From Agromyces sp. Soil535 (GTDB taxonomy: Bacteria; Actinomycetota; Actinomycetes; Actinomycetales; Microbacteriaceae), in assembly GCF_001428255.1 (NCBI RefSeq), contig NZ_LMRW01000029.1:125186-189185 (forward strand): a stretch of DNA of 64,000 nt. The letters run 5' to 3'. Within the stretch, counting starts at the first letter, position 1, and each line of letters opens with the position of its first letter. A program made the position numbers and the translations under genes. Below are positions 33,345 to 42,780 of this stretch, piece by piece. The notes beneath the pieces were generated by a model. That model searched no databases. It was not told where the DNA came from and saw nothing but the letters and a program-made list of their open reading frames with translations.

Positions 33345-34664
33345 GTGTTCAACGCCATCGGGCGGATCTTCCGCACGCCGGATCTTCGCCGCAAGATCGG
33401 ATTCACGCTGGGCATCGTGGCCCTGTTCCGACTCGGCTCCTTCATCCCGGCGCCGTTCGTGGACTTCGGCAACGTGCAGGCGTGCCTCGCGTCGAGCCAG
33501 GGGGCAACCGGCCTCTACGAGCTCGTCAACCTGTTCTCGGGCGGCGCCCTGCTGCAGCTCTCGATCTTCGCGCTCGGCATCATGCCGTACATCACCGCGT
33601 CGATCATCGTGCAGCTGCTGCGCGTCGTGATCCCGCACTTCGAGACGCTCTACAAGGAGGGGCAGGCCGGCCAGGCCCGCCTCACGCAGTACACGCGCTA
33701 CCTCACCATCGCGCTCGCCGTGCTGCAGTCGACGACGCTCATCACCGTCGCCCGTTCGGGCGCGCTGTTCCCGTCGAGTGCCCCGGAGTGCTCGCAGCTC
33801 ATCACGAACGACGCCTGGTACGCGATCGGGCTCATGGTCCTCACGATGACCGCCGGCACGGGCCTCATCATGTGGATGGGCGAGCTCATCACCGAGCGCG
33901 GCATCGGCAACGGCATGTCGCTGCTCATCTTCACGTCCATCGCGGCGCAGTTCCCGGTCTCGCTCTGGGCGATCGGCCTGGCGCGCGGCTGGGACATCTT
34001 CGCCGTCGTGCTCCTGGTCGGCCTGCTCGTCGTCGTCGCCGTGGTGTTCGTCGAACAATCGCAGCGGCGGATCCCCGTGCAGTACGCCAAACGGATGGTC
34101 GGCCGGCGCACCTACGGCGGCAACAACACCTACATCCCGATCAAGGTGAACATGGCCGGTGTCGTGCCCGTCATCTTCGCGTCGTCCCTGCTCTACCTGC
34201 CCGCGCTGATCGCGCAGTTCAACCAGCCGGCAGCGGGCGAGGAGACGCAGGCGTGGGTCGTGTGGATCACCAACTACCTCACCAAGGGCGACCACCCGCT
34301 CTACATGCTCCTGTACTTCCTCCTCATCGTCGGGTTCACGTACTTCTACGTGGCGATCACCTTCAACCCCGACGAGGTGGCCGAGAACATGAAGAAGTAC
34401 GGCGGGTTCATCCCCGGCATCCGAGCGGGCCGCCCCACGGCCGAGTACCTCGACTACGTGCTCACCCGCATCACGCTGCCCGGCTCGTTCTACCTCGGAA
34501 TCATCGCGCTGCTTCCCCTCATCGCGTTGAGCCTCGTGGGAGCGAACGCGAACTTCCCGTTCGGCGGAGCGTCGATCCTCATCATCGTCGGCGTCGGCCT
34601 GGAGACGGTGAAGCAGATCGACGCCCAGCTCCAGCAGCGACACTACGAAGGGCTCCTCCGATGA
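33345..34664 (+). CDS. secY: Protein translocase subunit SecY
   Basis: The 439-residue core channel of the Sec translocon with ten membrane helices. Recognisable segments are MPYITASIIVQLL (helix 2), GERGIGNGMSL-like TERGIGNGMSL and the NPDEVAENMKKYGGFIPGIR cytosolic loop. It starts at GTG 33345 with CAGGAGGA upstream. Its stop overlaps the adk start (ATGA). Confidence 0.98.
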   Translation: MFNAIGRIFRTPDLRRKIGFTLGIVALFRLGSFIPAPFVDFGNVQACLASSQGATGLYELVNLFSGGALLQLSIFALGIMPYITASIIVQLLRVVIPHFETLYKEGQAGQARLTQYTRYLTIALAVLQSTTLITVARSGALFPSSAPECSQLITNDAWYAIGLMVLTMTAGTGLIMWMGELITERGIGNGMSLLIFTSIAAQFPVSLWAIGLARGWDIFAVVLLVGLLVVVAVVFVEQSQRRIPVQYAKRMVGRRTYGGNNTYIPIKVNMAGVVPVIFASSLLYLPALIAQFNQPAAGEETQAWVVWITNYLTKGDHPLYMLLYFLLIVGFTYFYVAITFNPDEVAENMKKYGGFIPGIRAGRPTAEYLDYVLTRITLPGSFYLGIIALLPLIALSLVGANANFPFGGASILIIVGVGLETVKQIDAQLQQRHYEGLLR

Positions 34665-35317
34665 CCCTTCGAGAACCTCAGGACGGCGCGGCGTCCGCCA
34701 CCAGCTCCGCCCGCTTCCTGATCGTGGGCCCGCAGGGCTCCGGCAAGGGGACCCAGGGCGTGCTCGTCGCGGAGGCATTCGGGGTTCCGTCGGTCTCGAC
34801 CGGCGACGTGTTCCGCGCCAACATCTCGGGCGGCACGCAGCTCGGCGAGCGGGTGCAGTCGATCGTCGAGGCGGGCCACCTCGTGCCGGACGAGCTCACC
34901 TGCGAGCTCGTGCGTGACCGCCTCGAGCAGCCGGATGCCGCACGCGGCTTCCTGCTCGACGGGTTCCCCCGCAACAGGGCACAGGTCGACGACCTGGCCG
35001 ACTTCCTCGCGTCACGGAGCGAGACCCTCGATGCGGTCATCGAGCTCAGCGTCCCCCGCGAGGAGAGCATCGCCCGGCTGCGCCAGCGTGCGGTCGACCA
35101 GGGCCGCACCGACGACACCGAAGAGGTGATCGCGAATCGCCTGGCGATCTACGAGCGGGAGACCGCGCCGATCCTCGACGTGTACCGCGCAGAGGGCCTC
35201 GTGGTCCCGATCGACGGCATCGGCACCTTCCACGAGGTGACGGAACGCATCTTCGAGGCGCTCGCCGATCGCGGGCTGACCGCGAACGGCAGCGGCGGCA
35301 ACGGCGCTGCCGCCTGA
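34661..35317 (+). CDS. adk: Adenylate kinase, short-LID type
   Basis: A 218-residue enzyme that converts AMP and ATP to two ADP. The P-loop GPQGSGKGTQ, the AMP-binding STGDVFR, and LLDGFPRNRAQ are present. Between RQRAVDQGRTDDTEE and the C-terminus there is no long LID insert and no zinc cysteines, so it is the short-LID form common in Actinobacteria. The N-terminus is extended by about 20 residues. It starts in the secY stop. Confidence 0.96.
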   Translation: MTLREPQDGAASATSSARFLIVGPQGSGKGTQGVLVAEAFGVPSVSTGDVFRANISGGTQLGERVQSIVEAGHLVPDELTCELVRDRLEQPDAARGFLLDGFPRNRAQVDDLADFLASRSETLDAVIELSVPREESIARLRQRAVDQGRTDDTEEVIANRLAIYERETAPILDVYRAEGLVVPIDGIGTFHEVTERIFEALADRGLTANGSGGNGAAA

Positions 35318-35323
35318 CCGCAC

Positions 35324-36151
35324 GTGTTCCGTCGGTCGATCTACAAGTCGCCGCCCGAGTTGCGCTCGATGTCGGCGGCCGGATTTGCGACCGCCGCGGC
35401 GCTCGCGGAGACGCGAAGACTGCTGGTCCCGGGTGCGACGCCGCTCGAGCTCGACGCCGCAGCCGAGCGCGTGATCCGCGGGCTCGGCGGCCGGCCGAAC
35501 TTCCAGCTCGTGCCGGGCTACCGCCACACGCTGTGCGTCTCGGTGGACGACGACGTGGTGCATGGCATCCCGAGTGAGCGAGCGTTCCGCCCGGGAGACA
35601 TCGTCTCGGTCGACGGGGGCGCCGAGGTCGACGGCTGGAACGGCGACGCCGCCTTCACGGTGGTGCTGCCGGACCCAGCCCGGCCCGAGGTGGTCGCCGC
35701 CCGCGAGACGCTCTCCGCGGTGACCGAGTCGGCGCTCTGGCGCGGCATCGCCGCGCTGGCGGGCGCCCGGCACCTCAACGAGGTCGGCGCGGCGATCGAG
35801 GATCACATCCGCTCTGCGGGCGACTACGGCATCCTCACCGAGTATGTCGGCCACGGCATCGGCCGCACGATGCACGAGGAGCCGCCGGTCTTCAACTACC
35901 GCGTCGACCGCAGGGGCCCGGCGGTCAAGCCAGGCCTCGTCGTCGCGATCGAGCCGATGATCGTCGCGGGCGCCGTCGAGACGTTCCTCCGCGACGACGA
36001 GTGGACGGTCACCACCGCGGACGGCGCGGATTCCGCGCACTGGGAGCACTCGGTCGCCGTGCACGCCGAGGGCATCTGGGTGCTCACGGCCGAGGACGGC
36101 GGCGTGGCTGGACTGGCGCCCTTCGGCGTCGTGCCCGTGCCGATCCCGTGA
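35324..36151 (+). CDS. map: Methionine aminopeptidase type I
   Basis: A 275-residue enzyme removing N-terminal Met from nascent proteins. Metal-binding positions are visible in VDGGAEVDGWNGDAAFT (two Asp), GHGIGRTMHEEP (His) and IEPM (Glu), with a final Glu in DSAHWEHSVAV. It starts at GTG 35324, six bases after adk. In relatives infA usually follows; here the mannitol PTS island intervenes. Confidence 0.96.
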   Translation: MFRRSIYKSPPELRSMSAAGFATAAALAETRRLLVPGATPLELDAAAERVIRGLGGRPNFQLVPGYRHTLCVSVDDDVVHGIPSERAFRPGDIVSVDGGAEVDGWNGDAAFTVVLPDPARPEVVAARETLSAVTESALWRGIAALAGARHLNEVGAAIEDHIRSAGDYGILTEYVGHGIGRTMHEEPPVFNYRVDRRGPAVKPGLVVAIEPMIVAGAVETFLRDDEWTVTTADGADSAHWEHSVAVHAEGIWVLTAEDGGVAGLAPFGVVPVPIP

Positions 36152-36190
36152 CTCCCGGTCGGTGCCCTGCGCTGCCGCGCCCGTAGCCCG

Positions 36191-38098
36191 CTACATGCCG
36201 TGCGGCTCCATCAGCCGCGCCAGTTCGGCCAGGAGGCCGGAGTAGTCCTCAGCGCCATGCACCAGCCGCTGCACGTTCTCGCGCTCCGAGAAGGCCTCGA
36301 CGAACTGGTCGAACACCTCCTGGAACTCGGCGCGGCCGCTCTCGGCGAAGGCGATGAGTGCGACGACGTTGACGTTCGCGCCGCCCCAGTCGATGGGCAC
36401 GTCGTCGACCGCGATCGCGATCGCCGTGCGCCGCGCCGACATCGTCATCGCGTGCGGCACGGCGAGGTGCTCGGTGAATGCCGTGGACGAGAGGCGTTCG
36501 CGTTCGAGCGCGCCGTCGACATAGGCCTGGTCGATCACGCCGGCGGCGATCATCCGGTCGCCGAGCATGCGGATGGCGCCGTCGCGGTCGTACCCGCGGA
36601 GCCCGCGGACGAACAGCTCCGGCGCGATGTAGCGAGACAGTGAGGCGGCCAGCCGCGCCCGTCGGCGGGCACGGCGCACCCGTGCGATCTCGGTGCGGAC
36701 CCGCTCGAGGTCGGCCTCCGTCGGGAACGGCGCGACGACCACCAGTCGCTCCACCGGCGTCGACGGCTCGAGCACCGCCACGAGCAGGTCGGCGGATTCG
36801 GCGCCCTCATCGTCGGCGGTCACGAGCTCGACGTCGTCGTCGACCGCCGACCGGATGCGCGCGGCGAGCGCCGTGTGCACGTCGTGGTAGGCGGGCGCCG
36901 ACACGGCCACGCGCACGGCCTCTCCGCGCGACCGCCGCTGGTCGAGGTACGCGCCCACGTGCATGGCGACGTACGCGATCTCGTCGTCGTCGACGGCGAT
37001 GCCCTCGGTGCTCGCCAGTTCGCTCGCGATGTAGACGGCGAGCTCGTAGATGAGCGGGTACGCGGCCTTGATCGAGGCGGTGAGGGGATTGCGCGAGAGG
37101 CTCGATGCGCCGGCCCGCGCCACGAGATTGTCGACGTGCAGGGCGAGCCGGTCGATGAAGTCCTGGTCGTCGAGGTCGATGAGGTACACGGATGACGCGC
37201 CGGCGACGATGCGCCGCACGAGAGGCACCCTCGGCGAGACGGCCCGGCCCGTGGCATCCGCCTGGGCCGCCTCGGTGGTGCGGGTCGCGGCCCGCGTCTC
37301 GAGGAGTCGCGTGAGATGGGCGAGGTCGGCGGGCCCGATCGACGTGCCGAAGTGCTCGGACACGAGGCGTGCGAGGAGCCCGGCGAGGGGGCTGTGCGCC
37401 GCGGAGTCCTCGGGCTGCGCGACGGCATCGGGGGTGGGCTGATCCGCGTCGAGCGGATGGTTCGCAGCGACCCGGTCGAGGGCGATCGCGATGTGGAGCA
37501 GCACGTCGTTGAGGCCGTACTCGTTCGGGGCGTAGCCCGCATCGACGAGCCCGGCGATGAGCGCCGCGCGGAACTCCCCGACCTCGGGGAACGCCGCACG
37601 CAGCGCGTCGAGCTCGATCATCCCGCGGGACGTCTCCTCGCGGAACAGCGCGCCGAGCAGGCGCCGCCTGGCCGTCTCGGGGCCGTCGAGGGTGATGCGC
37701 GATCCCTGGCGCACGAGCGCGAGCCCCGTGCCGTCGAGCCGCGCTCGGACGCGGGCGAGGTCGGCCTCGAAGGTGGAGTCGCTCACGTGGTTCGCCGCCG
37801 CCGTCTCGTAGACGTCGAGGCCGTCGGCGGCGTCGATGAGCGAGCGGATGACGCGTGCGCCGCGCACCGCGGGCGACGAGCCGCGCCGCGGGGGCGTGCG
37901 CCTCGCCGCCCATGCGGCGCGATCGAGGCGGTAGCCCGCTGGCCCGGACTCCACGATCACGCCGCCCGAGTTCGCCTGGGCCGCGTAGTTCCGGATCGTG
38001 CGCGTGGTGACCCCGAGCCGATCGGCGAGCTCGGCCGCGGTCGTCCACCCTTCGGCATGGCCGAGTGCGTCGACGAGGCGCTCCCACTTCTCGGCCAC
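36191..38098 (-). CDS. mtlR: PRD-containing transcriptional regulator of the mannitol PTS (MtlR/BglG family)
   Basis: A 635-residue regulator. It has an N-terminal winged helix (about residues 15-60, LADRLGVTTRTIRNYA), two PTS regulation domains with conserved His (DVLLHIAIALDR; YVAMHVGAYL), a weak EIIB-like segment and a C-terminal EIIA-fructose/mannitol domain with the phospho-acceptor context HLAVPHAMTMS. Such proteins sense the phosphorylation state of the mannitol EII. It starts at GTG 38098 with GGGAG six bases upstream. It is divergent from the PTS genes and so probably acts on the 225-base space between them (38099-38323). Confidence 0.92.
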   Translation of the reverse strand: MAEKWERLVDALGHAEGWTTAAELADRLGVTTRTIRNYAAQANSGGVIVESGPAGYRLDRAAWAARRTPPRRGSSPAVRGARVIRSLIDAADGLDVYETAAANHVSDSTFEADLARVRARLDGTGLALVRQGSRITLDGPETARRRLLGALFREETSRGMIELDALRAAFPEVGEFRAALIAGLVDAGYAPNEYGLNDVLLHIAIALDRVAANHPLDADQPTPDAVAQPEDSAAHSPLAGLLARLVSEHFGTSIGPADLAHLTRLLETRAATRTTEAAQADATGRAVSPRVPLVRRIVAGASSVYLIDLDDQDFIDRLALHVDNLVARAGASSLSRNPLTASIKAAYPLIYELAVYIASELASTEGIAVDDDEIAYVAMHVGAYLDQRRSRGEAVRVAVSAPAYHDVHTALAARIRSAVDDDVELVTADDEGAESADLLVAVLEPSTPVERLVVVAPFPTEADLERVRTEIARVRRARRRARLAASLSRYIAPELFVRGLRGYDRDGAIRMLGDRMIAAGVIDQAYVDGALERERLSSTAFTEHLAVPHAMTMSARRTAIAIAVDDVPIDWGGANVNVVALIAFAESGRAEFQEVFDQFVEAFSERENVQRLVHGAEDYSGLLAELARLMEPHGM

Positions 38099-38323
38099 TG
38101 CAGCTCCCGGGTCTCGCCGGCGCCACGCGGCGTCGTGCGGTGTGCCCAGTCAACCACCGTCACGGTGTCGTGCGGGCGGTTCCGCAGCGACTTTCCGGGG
38201 GTGCGGAAGAAGATCGGCTGGAGCCGGCGGGCGCACCGGAGCACAATCGAATCCATCGCGGCGTGCCGCCGCGGCCGAACGATCGACGAGGACCGGGCGA
38301 TGGCCAGGCGAGGAGGCGTGGTG

Positions 38324-38635
38324 ATGCGTATCATCGTGGTCTGCGGTGCAGGCGCCTCCAGCACCTTCGTCGCCCACCGGATCCGCCGGGCCGCCGCGGA
38401 CAGGGGCATCGAGGTGCGCGCGACCGCGACGAGCGAGTCCCAGCTCGAGCAGGCGCTCGCAGACGCGGACGTGCTCCTCGTCGGCGCTCACCTCGGCGAT
38501 CGGATCGGCCTGCTGCGCGAACGCGCGGCCGCGGCATCCGTGCCCATCGCGATCCTCACGGAGGGTGCGGCCACCGCCCCCGACGGGGAGGACGCCCTCG
38601 ACGTGGCCCTCGAGTTCGCTGGGGCCCACTCATGA
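38324..38635 (+). CDS. Solo PTS EIIB-like protein (lactose/cellobiose type)
   Basis: A 103-residue protein beginning MRIIVVCGAGASSTF. The Cys7 and the following Gly/Ser loop are the phosphocysteine site of EIIB domains. No matching EIIC or EIIA is nearby, since MtlA carries its own EIIB. It may be a phospho-relay to the divergent PRD regulator or a vestigial transporter subunit. AGGAGG lies seven bases before the ATG; upstream in-frame starts at 38300-38321 are less well placed. Confidence 0.75.
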   Translation: MRIIVVCGAGASSTFVAHRIRRAAADRGIEVRATATSESQLEQALADADVLLVGAHLGDRIGLLRERAAAASVPIAILTEGAATAPDGEDALDVALEFAGAHS

Positions 38636-38726
38636 GCCCGCGCGCCCCGCGCGCCGCGGTGCGCGGCGGAATGCCCGCGGGATATCGTGAACGAGGAAAC
38701 GGAAGCCAGCGACGGAGACCGGAGTC

Positions 38727-38993
38727 ATGGTGGAACGCACAGTTCGAATCGGATCGACCCACGGCCTGCACGCACGGCCTGCCAAGCTCTTCACCCAGGC
38801 CGTTGCCGCATCGGGGTCATCCGTCACGCTCCGGAAGGCCGGTGGCGCATTCGTCAACGCGGCGAGTATCCTCTCGGTCATCGCGCAGGGCATCGACCAC
38901 GGCGACGAGGTCACGATCGTCGTCGACGGCGGCGACGAGCACGCCGTCCTCGACCAGCTCGTGGAGCTGCTCAGCACCGACCACGACGAATAG
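38727..38993 (+). CDS. ptsH: Phosphocarrier protein HPr
   Basis: An 88-residue general PTS phosphocarrier. The active-site His15 lies in STHGLHARPAK. A Ser is present at the position of the Gram-positive regulatory Ser46 (AASILSV, Ser47). It stands just before ptsI in the mannitol cluster, so the general PTS proteins appear to be co-expressed with the mannitol permease. GGAGACCGGAG precedes the ATG. Confidence 0.96.
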   Translation: MVERTVRIGSTHGLHARPAKLFTQAVAASGSSVTLRKAGGAFVNAASILSVIAQGIDHGDEVTIVVDGGDEHAVLDQLVELLSTDHDE

Positions 38994-39038
38994 CGCGCGG
39001 CATCCGTCGCCCATTCGACCGAACCTGGAGGGCGAGTG

Positions 39039-40718
39039 ATGGAGATCAGGGGCACGGGCATCGGACAGGGTGTCGCGGTCGGACCCGTCGTGCGCATGGC
39101 CGAGGCGCTGCCGGAGCCGGTCGACAGGCCGAGCCACCTCGACCCCGAGCATGAGGCCGAGCGCGCGAAGGCGTCGCTGTCGGTCGTCGCCGCCGAGCTC
39201 GCGAATCGCGGCGCGAAGGCGGGCGGGGCGGCGAAGGACGTGCTCGAGGCCCAGGCCATGATGGCCGAGGACCCGAGCCTCATCGACGAGGTCACGAAGC
39301 ACCTCGCGACCGGCAAGACCGCGGAGCGCGCCGTCTACGAGGCGTTCGCCACGTACCGGGACCTGCTCGCCGGCATGGGCGGGTACATGGCCGAGCGCGC
39401 CACCGACCTCGACGACATCTCGCAGCGTGTGATCGCGCACCTGCTGAAGCTCCCGGCGCCCGGGGTGCCGAATCCGGGACATCCGTTCGTGCTCGTGGCC
39501 CGCGACCTCGCGCCGGCGGACACGGCGATGCTCGACCTGGGCCAGGTGCTCGGGCTCGTGACGGTCGAGGGCGGACCGACCTCGCACACCGCGATCCTCG
39601 CCCGCGAGAAGTCCATCGTCGCGGTGGTCGGGGCAGCGGATGCCGCGAGCCTCGCCGATGGCGACACCGTCATCGTCGACGCGGCCGACGACCTCGTCAT
39701 CGCGTCGCCCACGGCCGAGCAGGTCGCGGAGGCGAACGCCCGCATCGCCGAGCGCGCAGCCCTCGAGGCGGCTCCCGTCACGCCGGGTGCGCTCGCCGAC
39801 GGCACGGCGGTGCCGCTGCTCGCGAACCTCGGCTCGGCCAGCGGTGCCGCCGAGGCGCTGAAGCTCGGCGCCGAGGGCGTGGGCCTGTTCCGCACCGAGT
39901 TCCTCTTCCTCGACGCCGACACCGCGCCGAGCGTGCGCGAGCAGCAGGAGCACTACACGCGGCTGCTCACGGCGTTCGCCGGAAAGAAGGTCGTCGCGCG
40001 CGTGCTCGACGCCGGCGCCGACAAGCCGCTCTCGTTCCTCAACAGCGCGCACGAGGAGAACCCCGCGCTGGGGCTCCGCGGCATCCGGGCGCTGCGCCAC
40101 TCGGAGATCATCCTCCGCGAGCAGCTCACGGCGCTCGCCGAAGCGGATGCCGCGACCGACGCCGAGCTCTGGGTGATGGCCCCGATGATCGCCACCGTCG
40201 AGGAGACCCGCTACTTCACGGCGCTCGCGAAGGAGCTCGGCATCCGCGTCGCCGGCGTGATGGTCGAGACCCCCTCGGCCGCGCTCGTCGCCGACCGCGT
40301 GCTCGCCGCCTGCGACTTCGCCTCGATCGGCACCAACGACCTGACCCAGTACACGATGGCCGCCGACCGGCTGCTCGGCACCGTCGCCAACCTCCAGAGC
40401 CCGTGGCATCCGGCCGTCCTCCGCCTCATCGCGGACGTCGGCGCCGCCGGGGCCGAACTCGGCAAGCCCGTCGGGATCTGCGGCGAGGCCGCCGCCGACC
40501 CGCTGCTCGCCGTCGTGCTCGTGGGCCTCGGCGCCACGAGCCTGTCGATGTCGCCATCGGCACTCGCAGATGTCCGCGCCTCCCTCGCGCGGTACAGCCC
40601 GGACGACGCGAAGGCGCTCGCCAGGGCAGCCCTGGCCGCTGAGGGAGCGGCCGAAGCCAAGGAGGCGGCCCAAGCCGTCGCCACCGAGATCACCACGGCG
40701 CGGACAGCCGCGTCGTAA
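39039..40718 (+). CDS. ptsI: PTS enzyme I (PEP-protein phosphotransferase)
   Basis: A 559-residue enzyme that transfers phosphate from PEP to HPr. Active-site His183 lies in GGPTSHTAILARE. The C-terminal PEP-binding barrel contains FRTEFLF and GTNDLTQYTMA. GGAGGG lies six bases before the ATG at 39039; a GTG three bases upstream is less likely. It lies 45 bases after ptsH. Confidence 0.96.
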   Translation: MEIRGTGIGQGVAVGPVVRMAEALPEPVDRPSHLDPEHEAERAKASLSVVAAELANRGAKAGGAAKDVLEAQAMMAEDPSLIDEVTKHLATGKTAERAVYEAFATYRDLLAGMGGYMAERATDLDDISQRVIAHLLKLPAPGVPNPGHPFVLVARDLAPADTAMLDLGQVLGLVTVEGGPTSHTAILAREKSIVAVVGAADAASLADGDTVIVDAADDLVIASPTAEQVAEANARIAERAALEAAPVTPGALADGTAVPLLANLGSASGAAEALKLGAEGVGLFRTEFLFLDADTAPSVREQQEHYTRLLTAFAGKKVVARVLDAGADKPLSFLNSAHEENPALGLRGIRALRHSEIILREQLTALAEADAATDAELWVMAPMIATVEETRYFTALAKELGIRVAGVMVETPSAALVADRVLAACDFASIGTNDLTQYTMAADRLLGTVANLQSPWHPAVLRLIADVGAAGAELGKPVGICGEAAADPLLAVVLVGLGATSLSMSPSALADVRASLARYSPDDAKALARAALAAEGAAEAKEAAQAVATEITTARTAAS

Positions 40719-40736
40719 CGGGAGAGAGGCAACACC

Positions 40737-42236
40737 ATGACAACGACGTCTTCGGACACGAAGCGGCCGGGGGGAGCACGCGTCGCGGTCCAGAGGTTCG
40801 GCACGTTCCTGTCCAGCATGATCCTGCCGAACATCGCGGCATTCATCGCCTGGGGCATCGTGACGATGTTCTTCATTCCGGCGGGCTTCACGCCGAACGA
40901 ATCACTCGCCGCCCTCGTCGGCCCGATGATCATCTACCTGCTGCCCCTGCTCATCGCCAACCAGGGCGGCCGACTCGTCTACGACACCCGTGGTGGCGTG
41001 GTCGCGTCGATCGCGACGATCGGCGTGATCGTCGGGACGGACATCCCGATGTTCCTCGGCGCCATGATCATGGGGCCGCTGGCAGCCTGGCTCATGAAGC
41101 AGGTCGACCGCATCTGGGAGGGCAAGATCAAGGCCGGCTTCGAGATGCTGGTCAACAACTTCTCGGCCGGCATCCTCGGCTTCCTCCTCGCGATCGCGGG
41201 CTTCTTCGCCTTCGGTCCGGTGGTCCAAGCGCTCAGCAACGGACTGGAGGCAGCGGTCGACTGGCTCGTGAAGCTGTCGCTCCTGCCGCTGCTCAGCATC
41301 CTGGTCGAGCCCGGCAAGGTGCTGTTCCTGAACAACGCCATCAACCACGGCGTGTTCACCCCGATCGGTACCCAGCAGGCCGCCGAGACCGGCAAGTCGA
41401 TCCTGTTCCTCGTGGAGGCGAATCCCGGGCCCGGCCTCGGCATCCTGCTCGCCTTCACGTTCTTCGGCATCGGCATGGCCCGGGCGACCGCCCCCGCCGC
41501 GATCATCATCCAGTTCTTCGGCGGCATCCACGAGATCTACTTCCCGTACGTGCTCATGAAGCCGATCCTCATCCTGGCGGCCATCGCGGGCGGCATGACG
41601 GGCGTCGCCACGAACGTGCTGTTCGCAAGCGGCCTCCGGGCCCCGGCGGCGCCGGGCAGCATCATCGCGGTGATCGCCCAGACCGCCTCGGACAGTTACG
41701 TGGGCGTGATCCTCTCGGTCGTCCTCTCGGCGACCGTGTCGTTCCTCATCGCCGCGGTGATCCTCCGCGCAAGTCGCAAGCGCGACCTCGCGAAGGCGAA
41801 CGCCGGCGACCTGTCGGCCTCGATCGCCCAGACCCAGGCCAACAAGGGCAAGGAGAGCGGCGTCCTGCAGAACCTCCAGGCCGAGGGCGTCGCCGCCGGT
41901 GCAGGACTCATCGCCGAGGGCGAGGAGGAGGCGTTCGAGCACAAGCCGATCCACACGATCGTCTTCGCGTGCGATGCCGGGATGGGCTCGAGCGCCATGG
42001 GCGCCACGGTGCTCCGCAACAAGATCAAGAAGGCCGGCATCGACAGCGTGACGGTGACGAACAAGGCGATCGCGAACCTCACGGACGACGTCGACCTCGT
42101 CATCACCCACCAGGACCTCACCGACCGCGCGAAGCTGCAGTCGCCGAGCGCCCTGCACGTGTCGGTGGAGAACTTCATGGGCTCGCCGAAATACGACGAG
42201 ATCGTGAACCTGCTGGAGAGCGAAGGCGTGCGCTGA
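40737..42236 (+). CDS. mtlA: PTS mannitol permease EIICB
   Basis: A 499-residue permease with eight or more membrane helices. The substrate loop GGIHEIYFPYVLMKP is characteristic of mannitol EIIC. The C-terminal EIIB domain has phosphorylated Cys412 in FACDAGMGSSAMGA. No EIIA domain is attached; it is encoded separately by the next gene. GGAGAGAGG precedes the ATG. Confidence 0.97.
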   Translation: MTTTSSDTKRPGGARVAVQRFGTFLSSMILPNIAAFIAWGIVTMFFIPAGFTPNESLAALVGPMIIYLLPLLIANQGGRLVYDTRGGVVASIATIGVIVGTDIPMFLGAMIMGPLAAWLMKQVDRIWEGKIKAGFEMLVNNFSAGILGFLLAIAGFFAFGPVVQALSNGLEAAVDWLVKLSLLPLLSILVEPGKVLFLNNAINHGVFTPIGTQQAAETGKSILFLVEANPGPGLGILLAFTFFGIGMARATAPAAIIIQFFGGIHEIYFPYVLMKPILILAAIAGGMTGVATNVLFASGLRAPAAPGSIIAVIAQTASDSYVGVILSVVLSATVSFLIAAVILRASRKRDLAKANAGDLSASIAQTQANKGKESGVLQNLQAEGVAAGAGLIAEGEEEAFEHKPIHTIVFACDAGMGSSAMGATVLRNKIKKAGIDSVTVTNKAIANLTDDVDLVITHQDLTDRAKLQSPSALHVSVENFMGSPKYDEIVNLLESEGVR

Positions 42237-42339
42237 TCCATCGCGTCGAAACGGAAGGCGGCAGCTCGATGCCGCGGCGGTCTCCACACAGGAGGTCGCC
42301 GCGGCGTCGGGCCGTCTCGATGAGAAGAAGGAGATCCCC

Positions 42340-42780
42340 ATGACCGAAGAGATCCTGCCGGCGGGCAACGTACGGCTCGCCGCCCGCGCCGTGAGCCGGG
42401 ACGACGCGATCCGCGAGGCGGGCGCGATCCTGGTCGAGGTCGGGGCCGTCGACCCCCGCTACATCGACTCGATGCTGGAGCGTGAGGGCTCGGTCTCGAC
42501 CTACATGGGCAACTACCTCGCCATCCCGCACGGCACGAACGAGGCCAAGGACCAGATCCGCCGGTCGGCGCTCTCCGTGATCCGGTACGACGAACCCGTC
42601 GACTGGGGCGGCGAGGAGGCCCGGTTCGTGGTCGGCATCGCCGGCATCGAGAACGAGCACCTCGACATCCTCTCGAAGATCGCGATCATCTTCTCCGACG
42701 ACGACGCGGTCCAGCGGCTCATCGGCGCCTCGACCGCCGGAGAGCTGCACGCCCTCCTCTCCGAGGTCAACGAGTCGTGA
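42340..42780 (+). CDS. mtlF: PTS mannitol EIIA
   Basis: A 146-residue EIIA of the fructose/mannitol type. The phospho-acceptor His64 lies in YLAIPHGTNEAK. It receives phosphate from HPr and passes it to the EIIB domain of MtlA. AAGGAG precedes the ATG; the 103-base gap after mtlA holds nothing clear. Its stop overlaps the mtlD start (GTGA). Confidence 0.95.
   Translation: MTEEILPAGNVRLAARAVSRDDAIREAGAILVEVGAVDPRYIDSMLEREGSVSTYMGNYLAIPHGTNEAKDQIRRSALSVIRYDEPVDWGGEEARFVVGIAGIENEHLDILSKIAIIFSDDDAVQRLIGASTAGELHALLSEVNES

Noticed and set aside
38817..40673. A 618-residue minus-strand frame opposite ptsI
   Set aside because: Antisense shadow; EI motifs on the plus strand are intact across the whole length.
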